Part shown: piece after piece, positions 1 to 9,106 of the stretch
Layout of the letters: the number at the start of each line of letters is the position of its first letter
Numbering within the stretch: position 1 is the first letter of the stretch
Source of the DNA: Bacteroidaceae bacterium
Lineage (GTDB): Bacteria; Bacteroidota; Bacteroidia; Bacteroidales; Bacteroidaceae
DNA: 28,440 bases
Assembly (NCBI GenBank): GCA_017633615.1
Contig: JAGBPB010000065.1
Location: 1-28,440, forward strand
Direction of reading: 5' to 3'
Translations under genes and position numbers: made by a program
The notes under the pieces: generated by a model
What the model was told of the DNA's origin: nothing
Databases searched by the model: none
Seen by the model: the letters and a program-made list of their open reading frames with translations, nothing else

Positions 1-36
1 AAAACTGCGCCCCTTTCATTATTACCTACATTGTCT

Positions 37-3000
37 TCAGCGCACGCTGACCTTTGTAGTTGTACCGTCAACGGTAATCAGGTAGATGCCCGGGGCAACT
101 GCAACTGATAATGAACCGTTACCCTTGGCAACCTCTCCACCGGCAACAGAAACTATTATGACAGAACTGCTCTCAGCGGCATTGACGGTGATTACACCTT
201 CAAATACGTTGATGGTTGCGCGGGCTGCAATACTCTCAACAATTGTTCTCTGGGCATACTGATATATATACTTAACGCTATAATCAGGTGTCCATTTCTT
301 TTCTGTAGCATCATACAGTTCATGTGACCAGAGATAATACTCTAAGTTGTCGTCACTGTAGTAAACAGATAAGGAGGTAGAACGGCATTCCAACACCCAT
401 TGGGAATTTTTCCATTCATAGTTGGTGTTAATGGTTTTTATGGAATTGTCAGTTGTTGTTGATACATAATCTTCCTTAGAATCTTCTACCCAGTTTTTCT
501 TTTCCTTATCCCATTCGTAATATGTATATGTGCCTCCGTTCTCGGTGAAAACATACTCATACTTATTTCTTCCAATCCAGCACCATTCCTTGTAATCCCA
601 TTCATAATATTCTTCCCAATAGCCCTTGTTATCGGAATAATAATTGTACTTGGTGTCTCCTTCCCAATCATTCTTTTCATAGTTCCAGTAACAGCACTCA
701 TAATGTTTGACACCATTCTTGGTGTAATTTGAATACTTTTCATCACCTATCCAATTACCTTGGGAATCAGTTTCGTAATAGTAGGTTGACATTACAAGAA
801 TACCGTCAGCATCATATTCATGCTCTGATTTCCATGAGCCGTACCATGACCAGGTCTCATCATCCCATTCGTACTCGGCATATAGGATGCAATTTCCTTT
901 GTCGTCATATTCATACACTTCCTTATAATCAATGCCGTACCAGTCTTTCTTGTTGTAATCCCATTCATATTCAGCATACAATAACAGATTGTCATTTGCG
1001 TCATAGGCCTCTTCTTCTTTTTCTGTGCCTACCCACTCGTTCAGATCATAGTCCCAGTCATAGTACGCGTGCATAATTTCATTGCCATCAGCATCATAGG
1101 CATATTCTTCCTTTCCATCTTCCTCTCCAACCCATGCTTCTTTAACTGTATCCCAAGAATAATATTCATCCAATATTAAATTGTTATCTGCATCATATCC
1201 CCAAATTTCCTTGTTCGTATAAATCCAGTCATTCTTTTCTGAATTCCATTTGTAACCGGTTTCGGTATATGTATAGGTTGCAAAGTCCCATACGATTTCA
1301 TATTTTGTGTAATATTCCCATTCACCTTTGTCATTTAAAATATAGTAGGTGTATGTTGCATTATTACCGTCATACAAAATTATTTCTTTCTCAGTCAGGA
1401 TTTCTTTTCCTTGAGCGTCATAATTATAATAATACCAATTTATTGGATCGCCAGCAGCATTATATTCATATTGCTCTCTCCACTCCTTAGCCCAACTCTT
1501 GTTCTCGGGGTTATAAACGGAGCAGATGATTGAGACGGGATAGCCACGTCCGTTATATCCGTATTCAGTCTTTACGCTGTCAACCCATTGGCCTTCTGAA
1601 TAATTGTATACCAATTTGGTAAGAATGTATCCTTTTGTGTTATAGGTCCATTCAGTCTTTGTTCCGCTTGTCCATGCGTTTGCCTGAACATCCCAATCTG
1701 AATAATAAATAGAGAGAGATTTTTGCCCATTGTCATTTATTGTTCTTTCTTCAAAGTCATAGGGTATCCATGTGGCTATTCCTTCTGCATCGAGTCCATT
1801 ACCGATGAACATCTCCCACTTGACGGCAGTGCCATACTTATTATATCCTGTTAAGTAGTAATAATATCCATCCCAAGTCTTTTTTGATTGGTTCCAGAAA
1901 TAATAGTAATAGGCAATTTGTCGGCCAGCATCGTTATACTCATAGGTCTCTTTGGTACCATCAGTCCAGGTATCAAGGGTAATGTCCCAATCTTTACAGT
2001 ATTCTTCAAGAACAGTAAGTTGAATCAGTTCCGGTTCTCCATATCTGTTTGAAACAATATACTTGTACTGATATTTCTCATGAGAATAAATCTGATTATT
2101 GTAATATTCCTCATACAAAGTTTGTTCTCCGTAGTCATCATATTCTTTCTTGTATTCGTATGTCAGAATCCAGTTTTTTATATCTGAATCCCAGTCGAAA
2201 TCCTTCTGATCTGTAATCTTGAACTCCAGGTCCGTGGTCGTGTAATCTTCGGGCGCCAGAGCATACTTGAATTCTGATTTTGAGTATTTGACCCATATGA
2301 ATTTTCCGTCGTTGTTCGGGTCTTTCTCTAAAGTTGAACAGATGATATATTTATCAGGTAAGTCAAGATCGGGGTAGTCTGCCAACTTGATATTCAGCTC
2401 TTTTTCAGTGTATGGCATGTAATCATTCATTTCACCACGTGATATTAATGATTCCTGATTGGCAAGCTCTTCTTTTGTTTTTGGCTTGTTGTAATAAATG
2501 TACCAGTCTGCAATTTGCAATGTGTCACCAAGATACTCATAGCCATACTTTCTGTTCAAGTAGAAAGACTCTAATGTTTCATCGTATAACAGGTATTCTT
2601 CGCTTATCCGATAATCTTTGGAATTGTACTTTTTGATTTCCTTGCTGTTAAGAACCCATTCTTTCTTGTCGTAATTCCATGCCCATCGGATTCTGGTATA
2701 TTCTGTAGCGCTATCTATATATTTGTATTTGGAATATCCGTACCAGACTGAGTTTTCAGAATCATATACGTCATACTCATAGTGTGTATATCCTTCAGAG
2801 TCTGTACCGTAAACATAAATGTAACTAATACTCCAATAACCTTTGCCGTTTTCGTCTTTTTCCCAGTATGAAGTGGTTCTGCGAATTAGATTACCGTCAG
2901 GATACTGAAATTCATATTTTGAATAAGGCTCATAAATACCTGACTTATTTGCTTCGTAATTAACAGTTTCTATCGGGCGGCCTTGGTCGTCAACTTTTGA

Positions 3001-3810
3001 TTCAGTCTCAACTCTCTCTCTAAGATTGCCATCCTTGTCTCTTGATTTGGTGCTTCTGCTTATAAGAATCCTGTTACTTCCGATAGTTTTATAAACATTC
3101 TCATAAAGATAGATATCGTATCTTTTTTGGGTGGCAGGATCAATATAATACACCTCTTCAGTACCGCCTGCAATATTATTATCAACTATTACTTTTGCAT
3201 CAAACGGAATGGTTACAGGTGCAAATTCGCTTTTGTTAAGGATGTTATCCTTGTTTATGTAAGTGGTGATATATCCGGTAACATTTCCGGATGCGTCATA
3301 TGTGTAATTTCTCTCAGCATAATCACTGAATTCTCCGGAATTGAAGTCATATTGGTATTTGACGCTGGTGAGTTCAAAATTGCCATTGGCATTGAATGGC
3401 TGGCTGAATTGGTCGGGGCGGGCCTGTGCATCTCTCATTTCAGCACGTTTGAATGCCTTGGACTGCAGATCTTTCTCAAGGGCTGTCTTTGACTGTCGGA
3501 TTGTAGCGTGTGACTTCTGCTTGTCAATCTCATCCTGGTGCTTTATGAGGATTGACTGTCTCCTTAACTCTTTGGTATCCGGTTTGATCCTTGTTTTTGA
3601 AGCATCTTTAATTAACAGGCTCCTGGTATCAGAAACACCTGAATTATCATGTGATAGTCCGATATGCCGTTCTGTATCGTGTTTGACTGATTCAAACTGC
3701 TTTTTTGAACCATCATTTACTTTGATGCCTTTAATTGCATCACCTGCGGCAGTAGCAAATACGGTGGAGACCGTTAGCAATGCGATTGAAATGAGTAAAG
3801 TTTTCTTCAT
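37..3810 (-). CDS. Giant secreted Tyr/Trp-rich repeat protein, function unknown
   Basis: This is a 1257-residue protein. An N-terminal signal peptide (about residues 1-22, ending near ATAAG) indicates export. A charged Lys/Arg-rich segment covers about 30-135. From roughly residue 330 to 1180 it consists of degenerate units of about 30-45 residues with a core like Y-x-Y-[DN]-x-x-G-[NK], then x-Y-x-W-[DN], a short gap, W-x-G-x-x-K-x-E-Y. This resembles YD/Rhs repeats but with a longer, Trp-rich spacer. The last 65 residues form a non-repetitive beta-rich tail ending G-I-Y-L-I-T-V, then K-V-S-V-R. That pattern recalls the C-terminal sorting domains of type IX-secreted proteins, but I cannot confirm it. 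The gene stands alone, divergent from prs. No clear TAnnTTTG promoter is visible upstream. Surface localisation is inference; I recognise no enzymatic domain. Confidence 0.8.
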   Translation of the reverse strand: MKKTLLISIALLTVSTVFATAAGDAIKGIKVNDGSKKQFESVKHDTERHIGLSHDNSGVSDTRSLLIKDASKTRIKPDTKELRRQSILIKHQDEIDKQKSHATIRQSKTALEKDLQSKAFKRAEMRDAQARPDQFSQPFNANGNFELTSVKYQYDFNSGEFSDYAERNYTYDASGNVTGYITTYINKDNILNKSEFAPVTIPFDAKVIVDNNIAGGTEEVYYIDPATQKRYDIYLYENVYKTIGSNRILISRSTKSRDKDGNLRERVETESKVDDQGRPIETVNYEANKSGIYEPYSKYEFQYPDGNLIRRTTSYWEKDENGKGYWSISYIYVYGTDSEGYTHYEYDVYDSENSVWYGYSKYKYIDSATEYTRIRWAWNYDKKEWVLNSKEIKKYNSKDYRISEEYLLYDETLESFYLNRKYGYEYLGDTLQIADWYIYYNKPKTKEELANQESLISRGEMNDYMPYTEKELNIKLADYPDLDLPDKYIICSTLEKDPNNDGKFIWVKYSKSEFKYALAPEDYTTTDLEFKITDQKDFDWDSDIKNWILTYEYKKEYDDYGEQTLYEEYYNNQIYSHEKYQYKYIVSNRYGEPELIQLTVLEEYCKDWDITLDTWTDGTKETYEYNDAGRQIAYYYYFWNQSKKTWDGYYYYLTGYNKYGTAVKWEMFIGNGLDAEGIATWIPYDFEERTINDNGQKSLSIYYSDWDVQANAWTSGTKTEWTYNTKGYILTKLVYNYSEGQWVDSVKTEYGYNGRGYPVSIICSVYNPENKSWAKEWREQYEYNAAGDPINWYYYNYDAQGKEILTEKEIILYDGNNATYTYYILNDKGEWEYYTKYEIVWDFATYTYTETGYKWNSEKNDWIYTNKEIWGYDADNNLILDEYYSWDTVKEAWVGEEDGKEEYAYDADGNEIMHAYYDWDYDLNEWVGTEKEEEAYDANDNLLLYAEYEWDYNKKDWYGIDYKEVYEYDDKGNCILYAEYEWDDETWSWYGSWKSEHEYDADGILVMSTYYYETDSQGNWIGDEKYSNYTKNGVKHYECCYWNYEKNDWEGDTKYNYYSDNKGYWEEYYEWDYKEWCWIGRNKYEYVFTENGGTYTYYEWDKEKKNWVEDSKEDYVSTTTDNSIKTINTNYEWKNSQWVLECRSTSLSVYYSDDNLEYYLWSHELYDATEKKWTPDYSVKYIYQYAQRTIVESIAARATINVFEGVITVNAAESSSVIIVSVAGGEVAKGNGSLSVAVAPGIYLITVDGTTTKVSVR

Positions 3811-4029
3811 AAGCGTTAATGTTAAGAATTATAGTCCGATAAATATCATGTGCTTATTATATGTAGTCCTTTTCTTGCACTGTCGTGTTTTGCAATTATA
3901 CATAAAAATAATTAAAAACGGCATATGCGGATGAAAAAACGAATGCTGTTGAAAACCGGTTGCGGGCTGTTGGATGAAAAATTTTTTTAAAATAGGAGGG
4001 AGGGGCCGGTGGCGAGTTTTTTTTATTTG

Positions 4030-4037
4030 TAACTTTG
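4030..4037 (+). promoter_or_regulatory. Bacteroidetes -7 box for prs
   Basis: TAACTTTG matches the Bacteroidetes sigma factor -7 consensus TAnnTTTG and lies 36 nt before the prs start. No convincing TTTG -33 element is seen 19-21 nt upstream. The 3811-4073 intergenic stretch otherwise holds only A/T-rich sequence and a short G-rich run at about 3995-4013. Confidence 0.55.
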
Positions 4038-4073
4038 CAGAGCAAAAATCACACTTAAATAGAGTTTTTCCTT

Positions 4074-5021
4074 ATGGATTCAAGCAATTCTTTCCTGGTC
4101 TTTTGTGGTACTAACACCATGTACCTGGCCAAAGAGATATGCGATTACCTTAACTGCCCACTGGGCAACATGAATGTGTCTCATTTTGCAGACGGTGAGT
4201 TTGCAGTATCGTATGAGGAGTCAATCCGCGGTAAGGATGTCTTCCTGGTACAGTCCACATTCCCCTCATCGGATAATCTCATGGAGCTTCTGCTTATGAT
4301 TGACGCGGCCAAGCGTGCATCGGCCAAGTCAGTGAATGCCGTAGTTCCTTACTTTGGATGGGCTCGTCAGGACCGTAAGGATAAACCGCGTGTTTCAATA
4401 GGTGCCAAGCTGGTGGCCGATATGCTGAGTACCGCCGGCATAGACAGGCTGATTACAATGGACCTGCATGCTGATCAGATTCAGGGCTTCTTTGACGTTC
4501 CGGTTGATCACCTGTATGCATCTATGACTTTCCTGCCTTATATCCAGAGCCTTAAGCTTGATGAGTTGGTTATGGCCGCTCCTGATGTAGGCGGCAGTAA
4601 GCGTGCCAGCGCATACGCCAAGTTCCTGGATGTGCCTCTGGTCCTATGCCAGAAAACACGTACCAGAGCCAATGTGGTGGATGATATCCGCATCATAGGT
4701 GATGTACAGGGCAAGAATGTGGTAATTGTTGATGATATTGTTGATACCGCAGGTACAATCTGCAAGGCCGGTGATGTAATGATGGAGGCGGGAGCCAAGT
4801 CAGTCCGTGCGCTTGCTTCACACTGCGTCATGTCAGGCGATGCTCCCGTGCGTGTGGATAATTCACAGCTTGAAGAGATTATATTTACCAACAGCATTCC
4901 TTACCGCAACCCGGTTCCCTGCAAGAAACTCAAGCAGTTGTCTATTGCTCAGATGTTTGCAGAGACCATACGCCGCGTGATATCGAATGAATCTATCAGT
5001 TCACAATACTTAATCAAATAA
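4074..5021 (+). CDS. prs: Ribose-phosphate pyrophosphokinase (PRPP synthetase)
   Basis: The enzyme makes PRPP from ribose 5-phosphate and ATP, feeding purine, pyrimidine, NAD and histidine synthesis, including the HisG step encoded later in this window. At 315 residues it has the usual family length. Visible signatures are the N-terminal flexible-loop motif RQDRK (98-102), His132 in the M-D-L-H-A-D-Q-I-Q-G-F-F motif, and the PRPP-binding loop DDIVDTAGT (220-228). The ATG start follows a Bacteroidetes-type -7 box by 36 nt. The downstream lipoprotein gene begins 6 nt after the stop, so the two are probably cotranscribed. Nothing in the sequence suggests loss of function. Confidence 0.97.
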   Translation: MDSSNSFLVFCGTNTMYLAKEICDYLNCPLGNMNVSHFADGEFAVSYEESIRGKDVFLVQSTFPSSDNLMELLLMIDAAKRASAKSVNAVVPYFGWARQDRKDKPRVSIGAKLVADMLSTAGIDRLITMDLHADQIQGFFDVPVDHLYASMTFLPYIQSLKLDELVMAAPDVGGSKRASAYAKFLDVPLVLCQKTRTRANVVDDIRIIGDVQGKNVVIVDDIVDTAGTICKAGDVMMEAGAKSVRALASHCVMSGDAPVRVDNSQLEEIIFTNSIPYRNPVPCKKLKQLSIAQMFAETIRRVISNESISSQYLIK

Positions 5022-5027
5022 CAGCTT

Positions 5028-6143
5028 ATGAGGAAATTTATTTTCATCGTGGCATCAGTTCTACTGGTTGCCTGTGGTGGTTCTGACAGTTATAAGATAA
5101 AGGGCTCCGTTGAGGGTGTTGCTGACGGCACAGTAATGACATTGAGCGTGTTGTCATATGACGGCATGGTTGATCTGGATTCGGCTGTAGTCAAGAACGG
5201 CAAGTTCATAATCAAGGGTGAGACCGATACCGTTGATGTGGCCGTTGTGACATTTGAGTATGAGGATGGTATGAGCGGTTGCCAGTTCTTCCTGGAGAGC
5301 GGTGTCATTGAGATGGAGATAGATGCCGTTAGGGGTGAACAGCATCTGGCCGGTACGCCTAACAATGAAGCTTACCAGAAGTTCTTTGATGATACTGATG
5401 ACCTGAATGATGAGGCTGAGGAGCTGGAGGACAAGATCCGTGTTACACTGGCTTCACAGGGTGACTGCTCTGATTTGTACTTGCAGATGAATGACCTTCA
5501 GGAGCGTTTCAAGGCTTTGCTGGCCAATTCTATAGCTGATAATGCAGACAAGCTTTACGGTTATCAGCAGTTCCTGCAGAACTACACCATGTTTGAGCCG
5601 GAAGAGGCTGCAGAGCTGATTGAGAAGCTGTCTGACAAATTTGGTGATGATATGTCACTGATACAGCTTTCATATATGATAAACGCTGAGCTTAGCACCA
5701 GTCTGGGACATCCGTACATTGACTTTGAGGCTCCTATTCTGAATAACAAGTACAAGTTTGACAGTAAGGCATCCCTTTCATCATACGTTCAGAATAACAA
5801 GATTGTTCTACTTGATTTCTGGGCAAGCTGGTGTACTCCCTGCATGAATGAGCTTCCAAACCTTAAGGCTGCTTACAAGAGGTTCAAGTCAAAAGGCTTT
5901 GAGATTGTAAGCGTTTCAGTTGATGACAACACTGAGGATTGGATTCAGGCTGTTAAGGACAATGGCATGAACTGGGTTCAGCTCTGGAACGGTTCTGATG
6001 AGGATCTGGCAAACTCTCCTGCCATGCAGTACTCCGTTACTGCTATCCCGAGCACATTCCTGATTGATGCTGACGGCACTATCATAGGCCGCAACCTCAG
6101 GGATAAGGAGCTGGAGGACGCTCTTGAGGACTTCTTCAAGTAA
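5028..6143 (+). CDS. DUF4369/thioredoxin-like lipoprotein (thiol-disulfide oxidoreductase)
   Basis: This is a 371-residue lipoprotein. The signal peptide ends in the lipobox L-V-A-C with Cys16 as the probable lipidation site. An N-terminal DUF4369-like beta domain covers about residues 20-110, followed by a helical acidic linker of about 115-235. A TlpA/AhpC-TSA-type thioredoxin domain starts near 240 and carries the redox motif W-C-T-P-C at 268-272; the cis-Pro region A-I-P-S-T lies near residue 344. Proteins of this build act in the Bacteroidetes periplasm as thiol reductants or in cytochrome c maturation; the exact partner is unknown. It sits 6 nt after prs and ends at a strong bidirectional terminator. 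Confidence 0.9.
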   Translation: MRKFIFIVASVLLVACGGSDSYKIKGSVEGVADGTVMTLSVLSYDGMVDLDSAVVKNGKFIIKGETDTVDVAVVTFEYEDGMSGCQFFLESGVIEMEIDAVRGEQHLAGTPNNEAYQKFFDDTDDLNDEAEELEDKIRVTLASQGDCSDLYLQMNDLQERFKALLANSIADNADKLYGYQQFLQNYTMFEPEEAAELIEKLSDKFGDDMSLIQLSYMINAELSTSLGHPYIDFEAPILNNKYKFDSKASLSSYVQNNKIVLLDFWASWCTPCMNELPNLKAAYKRFKSKGFEIVSVSVDDNTEDWIQAVKDNGMNWVQLWNGSDEDLANSPAMQYSVTAIPSTFLIDADGTIIGRNLRDKELEDALEDFFK

Positions 6144-6159
6144 TTGATTTTTAAAGAGC

Positions 6160-6195
6160 AAAAAAAAGACGGCCCGACGGACCGTCTTTTTTTTT
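6160..6195. terminator. Bidirectional intrinsic terminator
   Basis: A stem GACGG/CCGTC (6168-6172 with 6182-6186, extended by an inner CC/GG) is preceded by eight A and followed by nine T, so it works on both strands. It lies between the convergent ends of the thioredoxin-like gene (+) and the DUF4476 gene (-). Confidence 0.9.
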
Positions 6196-6203
6196 ACATT
6201 TAC

Positions 6204-6989
6204 TTATGGTCTTGTGATCTTGCGCATGACATCGTTGCGGTTCGAACTGAATTCCAACGTGTTTACTGCTATATAGTAGTTTTGCGGATCTATGCAGTTT
6301 TCATAAGCAAAGAGCAGGAATCCCTTGCGGTTGCTGTCATAGTTGAATGTCTTGGCCATATCGGCTATCTGACGTGATGTGAGCAAGCTTCCGCTGACAA
6401 TCATCTTGGCCATTCTCTCACGCGTAGAATCAAAATCCTCATTCTTGAGTGCCTTGATTATGCTGCCCATCTCAGAGTTGTTTACTTTGTAGTAGGGCTC
6501 ATCTCTGGGGCCGTCATATCTGTTCTCCTGAACGAATCTGATTACATTGTCACGGCTTGAGCTGTAGTCAAGAGTAGCCAACACCTTATAAAAGTTGTGA
6601 CGGTCAACGCAATTGAAATATGCCTTCTTGAGGAACTTGACGCGGTTGGTGTCATAGCTGATAATGCGTGATACCCTTATTATCTGTTCTACGTTCATCA
6701 GGCCGCCTGTGCTGAATATCATATCGGCCATGCTGAGACGGTTGGAATCAAAAGATTCACGGGCAAAGGCGCGGATCACGTCATTGTCAACCACTTTCTT
6801 CTTGCGGCGCACGGGTTTGTTGTCCTGTACGTGGCCTGGACGGCGCGGATCATCCTGACGGATAAGGCGGTCATCGGCCCTGTTTTCTGTACGTGCTCTC
6901 CTTACTTCTCTGGACTGAGCCTGAATATTCTCTGTGCAAAGCAGAAGCGCTGCAACTGCAATGCCAATCATCATCATTCTCCGTTTCAT
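6204..6989 (-). CDS. Secreted DUF4476 tandem-domain protein
   Basis: This is a 261-residue protein with an N-terminal signal peptide (about 1-24, cleavage after I-Q-A). A basic, low-complexity linker (about 25-67) is rich in Arg and Lys. Two copies of the same module of about 80 residues follow (about 72-150 and 185-257). Each begins F-D-S-x-R, has an L-[MT]-x-x-Q-I helix, then Y-D-[ST]-N-R, then a C-[IV]-D-x-x-[NH]-[FY]-Y segment, and ends [YF]-S-S-[SN]-R. That is the pattern of DUF4476, a Bacteroidetes family of unknown function. The gene starts 61 nt after the CE15 esterase gene and no clear promoter lies between, so it may be cotranscribed with it. The role is unknown; periplasmic or extracellular location is inferred. 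Confidence 0.85.
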   Translation of the reverse strand: MKRRMMMIGIAVAALLLCTENIQAQSREVRRARTENRADDRLIRQDDPRRPGHVQDNKPVRRKKKVVDNDVIRAFARESFDSNRLSMADMIFSTGGLMNVEQIIRVSRIISYDTNRVKFLKKAYFNCVDRHNFYKVLATLDYSSSRDNVIRFVQENRYDGPRDEPYYKVNNSEMGSIIKALKNEDFDSTRERMAKMIVSGSLLTSRQIADMAKTFNYDSNRKGFLLFAYENCIDPQNYYIAVNTLEFSSNRNDVMRKITRP

Positions 6990-7050
6990 AGCTGTAGTCT
7001 TTAAGTGGTTTTCTATCTAATAGACGCAGAGCCTGGAGAATTGTTAATTC

Positions 7051-8409
7051 TCAATTATGAACCACCTCTCTATCAAAGAAGTCCAGGAAGTATGGCCAGT
7101 TGGGGCCGGCCTCGTGTCCGCCGTGGTGCTGACGGTAGGTCAGGCGGCCATCCATAAGGCCGTTGTCCATGCCCGGGAACAGGTCTGTGCCCAAGCCCTT
7201 GTATCCCAGCAGCTCATATACGGCCGATGCCTTTGAGGCCGATATGAATGAGCCTACCACATCCTGCCACTTGTCACCGTTCCAGCTGCCGGTAGAGATA
7301 AAGCAGGCGCGCGGGGCACAGAGTGCTATCAGTTCATGCTGGTCAACGGGCATGTCGTTCTCAGTAAGAGGGTCAGCACCGTACTTGATGCAGTTGCCAC
7401 ATACCCAGTGGTACTCCTCATTGGATACTATGTTGCCGATGCTCTCACCGCAGTCGCGGCGCCATCCTGCTGCGCCGGCCTTGCCTGATGAGGCGATGAA
7501 TCCGGCTGCGATGCGCTCCTCAAAAGCCATAGCCACGAGTGAAGCCTTGCCGTAGCGTGATACGCCCTCAATGGCGCATTTTGTGGCATCAAATGTCTTA
7601 TCGGTCTCAAAGTAGTCTATGAGACGTGACAGGCCCCAGCCCCATGCGCGGAGTGAGCCCCAGTCGGTGGGCTGGCGGAACTGGCCCTTGTTGCAGAGTC
7701 CGATAATGCCGTTGGTAAGGCCTGAGCCTGCATCGGCCTGGATGGATGAGGGGTTGATGGTGGCTGCTGCCCATCCGCGCTCTATTACCATCTGCTGCCA
7801 TGAGGTACTGCCGGCACGGGTGCGGGTGGGATCACCGCCTCCGAATCCGAACTCTATGATTACGGGCAGATTCTGCTTGCCCTCAGGATAAACCACATTG
7901 GCCTGGATCTCAACGGTTATTGCGGGATAGCTGGAGTTGTCTACTACACCTTTTAAATAACGTACTACTACGGGCGTGCCGGCAAAATCCTTTTTCTCCT
8001 CATTTGTAACCTCCCACGTTACGCCGGGTACGTTATCTGGGATGCGGCCATAGACCTCATCCTCAAACATTTTTACTATCTCAGGACGGCGAACCTTGTT
8101 CCACATCTTGGCGTTCTTGACTTTCTTGCCGTTCTCTGTTACCAGAGGATCGGGGTAGAAGGGGTAGGGGTTGGCTATCAGTTCATCATAGTTGGGGTGC
8201 TTGCTCTCATCCTGGCTGTTGGGCTGACGGCCTTCACGGGGCTGGTCAACACCTACCTTTGCCAGCATATCGGCATAATCGGCGGCTGCTATCTTGCGCA
8301 GACTGTCCTGGCTGGCGCGGTTACCGCCGCCAAACATCATGAACTGTGCATTGACTGTAAACGGGATGCAGGCAACAAGTGCTGCAACAATGATTCTTGA
8401 AGCTTTCAT
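7051..8409 (-). CDS. CE15-type glucuronoyl esterase (alpha/beta hydrolase)
   Basis: This is a 452-residue secreted hydrolase with a signal peptide (about 1-21, V-N-A then Q). The nucleophile elbow G-V-S-R-Y-G-K (282-288, Ser284) is the signature of carbohydrate esterase family 15, which cleaves ester bonds between 4-O-methyl-glucuronic acid of xylan and lignin alcohols. The probable catalytic His is in the C-terminal H-H-G-G-H-E segment (428-433). The position 23 residues after Ser284, where fungal enzymes place the acidic residue, is Ser307; Asp379 or Asp383 in the W-N-G-D-K-W-Q-D loop may serve instead. A TAnnTTTG promoter lies 26 nt upstream. The natural substrate cannot be read from sequence, and no polysaccharide utilisation genes surround it. 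Confidence 0.87.
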   Translation of the reverse strand: MKASRIIVAALVACIPFTVNAQFMMFGGGNRASQDSLRKIAAADYADMLAKVGVDQPREGRQPNSQDESKHPNYDELIANPYPFYPDPLVTENGKKVKNAKMWNKVRRPEIVKMFEDEVYGRIPDNVPGVTWEVTNEEKKDFAGTPVVVRYLKGVVDNSSYPAITVEIQANVVYPEGKQNLPVIIEFGFGGGDPTRTRAGSTSWQQMVIERGWAAATINPSSIQADAGSGLTNGIIGLCNKGQFRQPTDWGSLRAWGWGLSRLIDYFETDKTFDATKCAIEGVSRYGKASLVAMAFEERIAAGFIASSGKAGAAGWRRDCGESIGNIVSNEEYHWVCGNCIKYGADPLTENDMPVDQHELIALCAPRACFISTGSWNGDKWQDVVGSFISASKASAVYELLGYKGLGTDLFPGMDNGLMDGRLTYRQHHGGHEAGPNWPYFLDFFDREVVHN

Positions 8410-8435
8410 ATTGTTTGGATAATTCTTGGTTATGG

Positions 8436-8443
8436 CAAAGATA
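8436..8443 (-). promoter_or_regulatory. -7 box for the CE15 esterase gene
   Basis: On the minus strand TATCTTTG matches TAnnTTTG and lies 26 nt before the esterase start codon. The expected -33 region falls in the T-rich tail of the upstream terminator, with no clear TTTG at the right spacing. Confidence 0.6.
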
Positions 8444-8445
8444 GT

Positions 8446-8483
8446 ATAAAAACAGAAACAGCCACCCTTTTTGTGGATGGCTG
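8446..8483 (-). terminator. Intrinsic terminator of the OmpH-like operon
   Basis: Read on the minus strand, CAGCCA (8478-8483) pairs with TGGCTG (8459-8464), extended by a CC/GG pair around a one-base bulge. A T-rich tract (TTTCTGTTTTT) follows. It lies 23 nt after the OmpH-like stop codon. Confidence 0.8.
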
Positions 8484-8506
8484 CTTCAAGGTATTTCTGT
8501 ATCCGT

Positions 8507-9091
8507 TTATTCGGCTGTTGATTTGTACTGGGCGTTCAGTCCGTCAAGAACCTCGGAGGTGATGTTCAGACTCTCATCGGCAAACATCAGGCTGGCCTTT
8601 GAAATGATGAGATTGTAGCCCTTGGTCTTGTTGTACTCCTTTACGTAGTTATCAACGGCCTCACTAACCTTCTGTGCGTTGGCGTTGCTCTCGTTGAGGA
8701 GTTCCTGGCTGTACTTGTCGCTCTTTTCCTGGAGGCTCTGCTGTCTCTTGAGCAGGCGGTTCTGCTCTGATTCAGCACGCTCTCTTGATGAATATACATT
8801 GTTCTGAACCTTTTTTTGGAAATCCTGAACGTCTTTGTCAAGCTTATTGGCCTCTTCTTTCAGAACAAGGCGGTAGTTCTCCTCCTTGCGCATCATCTCT
8901 TCAGAAAGATCCTGATAGAAGGCGTAGTTGGCCAGCAGTGAATCAACATCAATATAGGCAATCTTGAGGCCTGATACTGCTACCGGTGACTGCTCCTGCG
9001 GAGTGGCGTTGTCAGTTGACTGTGAACACTGGCAGAATCCCATAATCATGGATGCTGATAGAACAATTGTAGAAACGGACTTGAAATTCAT
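8507..9091 (-). CDS. OmpH/Skp-family periplasmic protein
   Basis: This is a 194-residue protein. A hydrophobic signal (1-19) is followed by Cys20 and Cys22, an imperfect lipobox that may anchor it. The fold opens with the OmpH-type strand I-A-Y-I-D-V-D-S-L-L near residue 44. A long, charged, heptad-like helical region (about 60-150, rich in Glu, Lys, Gln and Arg) forms the coiled-coil tentacles. It closes with a beta/helix segment (Y-N-L-I-I-S-K-A near 160) that packs with the N terminus. The family chaperones unfolded outer-membrane proteins. It lies 15 nt after a small membrane-protein gene and ends at its own terminator, so the pair is probably one transcript. Confidence 0.88.
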   Translation of the reverse strand: MNFKSVSTIVLSASMIMGFCQCSQSTDNATPQEQSPVAVSGLKIAYIDVDSLLANYAFYQDLSEEMMRKEENYRLVLKEEANKLDKDVQDFQKKVQNNVYSSRERAESEQNRLLKRQQSLQEKSDKYSQELLNESNANAQKVSEAVDNYVKEYNKTKGYNLIISKASLMFADESLNITSEVLDGLNAQYKSTAE

Positions 9092-9106
9092 ATCGTTTTT
9101 ATTCGT

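Noticed and set aside
3341..3934. 197-codon plus-strand frame
   Set aside because: It is antisense to the start of the giant repeat protein, lacks any family pattern, and overlaps a gene with a clear signal peptide.
7036..7052. Terminator after the CE15 gene (GAGAATT-GTT-AATTCTC)
   Set aside because: The stem overlaps the stop codon and is not followed by a T run on the minus strand.
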